Below, piece by piece: positions 7,223-7,714 of a stretch of 7,714 nucleotides of DNA (positions within the stretch are counted from its first letter, which is position 1; each line of letters begins with the position of its first letter). The translations under genes and the position numbers were made by a program. Where the stretch lies: positions 1 to 7,714 of the forward strand of contig JACDBP010000118.1 of the NCBI GenBank assembly GCA_013694835.1, written 5' to 3'. Below the pieces are notes generated by a model. It saw only the letters and a program-made list of their open reading frames with translations, was not told where the DNA came from and did not search any database. The stretch comes from Chloroflexota bacterium. Lineage in GTDB: Bacteria > Chloroflexota > Limnocylindria > Limnocylindrales > CSP1-4.

Positions 7223-7714
7223 ATGGCGGATCGGTACCAACGGTCCCGGGCGCAGCACCAGCGATCCGCGCGCTCGCTTGCCGGCGGCGTCGCGACAGCG
7301 TTCCGCGCCCCGCAGCTGCCCGTACCGATCAGCTTCGCGCGCGGCGCCGGGTCGCGCCTGTGGGACGTCGACGGCAACGAGTACGTCGACTTCGCCCTCG
7401 CCTTCGGGCCGATGCTCCTGGGGCACTCGCCGACCTCGGTGACCGAAGCCGTTCGGCGCCAGCTGCAGCTCGGCATCGGCTACGGCGCGAGCCACGCCGC
7501 GGAGGCGGAGCTGGCAGAGACGATCTGCCGCATGGTGCCGTGCGCCGAGCGCTGCGTCTTCTCCAGCACCGGCAGCGAGGCGGTCCACGCCGCCATGCGC
7601 ATCGCGCGCGCCGCGACGGGCAGGAACCGGGTCATCAAGTTCCAGGGCCACTTCCACGGCTGGCTCGATCCGCTGTCCGTCGGCGTTCCGGGCAGGGCCG
7701 ATGCGAGCCCGGCG
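7223..7714 (+). CDS. class III aminotransferase, glutamate-1-semialdehyde aminomutase-like, N-terminal part
   Basis: ATG 7223 opens 8 bases after the SnoaL stop, and 164 residues are visible before the window ends; the family is about 430 residues long. Visible family elements: SLAGGVATAFRAP (19-30); RLWDVDGNEYVDFALAFGPMLLGH (45-68), the D-x-DG-x-x-Y-x-D core with the GP-x-x-LGH turn; FSSTGSEAVHAAMRIARAATGR (113-134), where S115-T116-G117-S118 contacts the PLP phosphate; and FQGHFHGWLD (140-149), whose F144-H145-G146 segment stacks on PLP. The catalytic lysine lies beyond the window. It resembles the aminomutase (HemL) branch, but there is no haem-gene neighbourhood, and linkage to a SnoaL gene and a divergent aromatic operon suggests a catabolic aminotransferase acting on an amino acid or amino-ketone. 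Family certain, substrate unknown, 3' end missing. Confidence 0.92.
   Translation, partial: MADRYQRSRAQHQRSARSLAGGVATAFRAPQLPVPISFARGAGSRLWDVDGNEYVDFALAFGPMLLGHSPTSVTEAVRRQLQLGIGYGASHAAEAELAETICRMVPCAERCVFSSTGSEAVHAAMRIARAATGRNRVIKFQGHFHGWLDPLSVGVPGRADASPA

Noticed and set aside
7190..7657. Minus-strand 155-codon frame opposite the aminotransferase
   Set aside because: It is antisense to PLP-binding motifs of a class III aminotransferase and has no features of its own.
7223..7714. Calling the aminotransferase hemL
   Set aside because: The similarity is at family level only. The catalytic lysine region is outside the window and no haem or tetrapyrrole gene is nearby.

Overview
The window is visibly GC-rich with dense, short-gapped coding and strong third-position G/C. 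This, the actinobacterial-type M1 aminopeptidase and the frequent GTG starts suggest a high-GC Actinomycetota or Chloroflexota-like soil bacterium. This assignment is an inference; no rRNA or phylogenetic marker is present. No RNA gene, CRISPR array, insertion sequence or phage feature was seen.

Left end (1-1650): the C-terminal part of a LysE/RhtB exporter overlaps a MarR-family regulator by GTGA. Next comes a stretch without an intact gene (907-1451). It holds two gene stumps facing away from each other: the C-terminal end of a TetR-type regulator (minus strand) and the C-terminal end of a zinc-binding-dehydrogenase/quinone-oxidoreductase (plus strand). Both have lost their 5' parts, as if one internal deletion removed the middle of a divergent regulator-enzyme pair. 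A small DUF1059 gene with a good promoter and ribosome binding site follows, ending in GC-rich hairpins.

Centre (1642-6722, all minus strand): a compact operon reads, in transcription order, a bicupin gentisate 1,2-dioxygenase-like ring-cleavage enzyme, a fumarylacetoacetate-hydrolase-family enzyme, a small DinB-fold protein and aminopeptidase N (pepN). The first three could together convert gentisate (or a related salicylate) to pyruvate and fumarate. The DinB-fold protein is a candidate for the maleylpyruvate isomerase step, because the known mycothiol-dependent enzyme contains this fold. PepN is probably a co-transcribed passenger.

Right end (6723-7714): a 132-bp divergent intergenic region carries repeated CATTCT/AGAACG half-sites, two of them forming inverted copies of one palindrome and one overlapping the likely -10 box of the dioxygenase operon. 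This looks like an operator region controlling both directions. On the plus strand a SnoaL/NTF2-like protein is followed 8 bases later by a class III (glutamate-1-semialdehyde aminomutase-like) aminotransferase that runs off the window.
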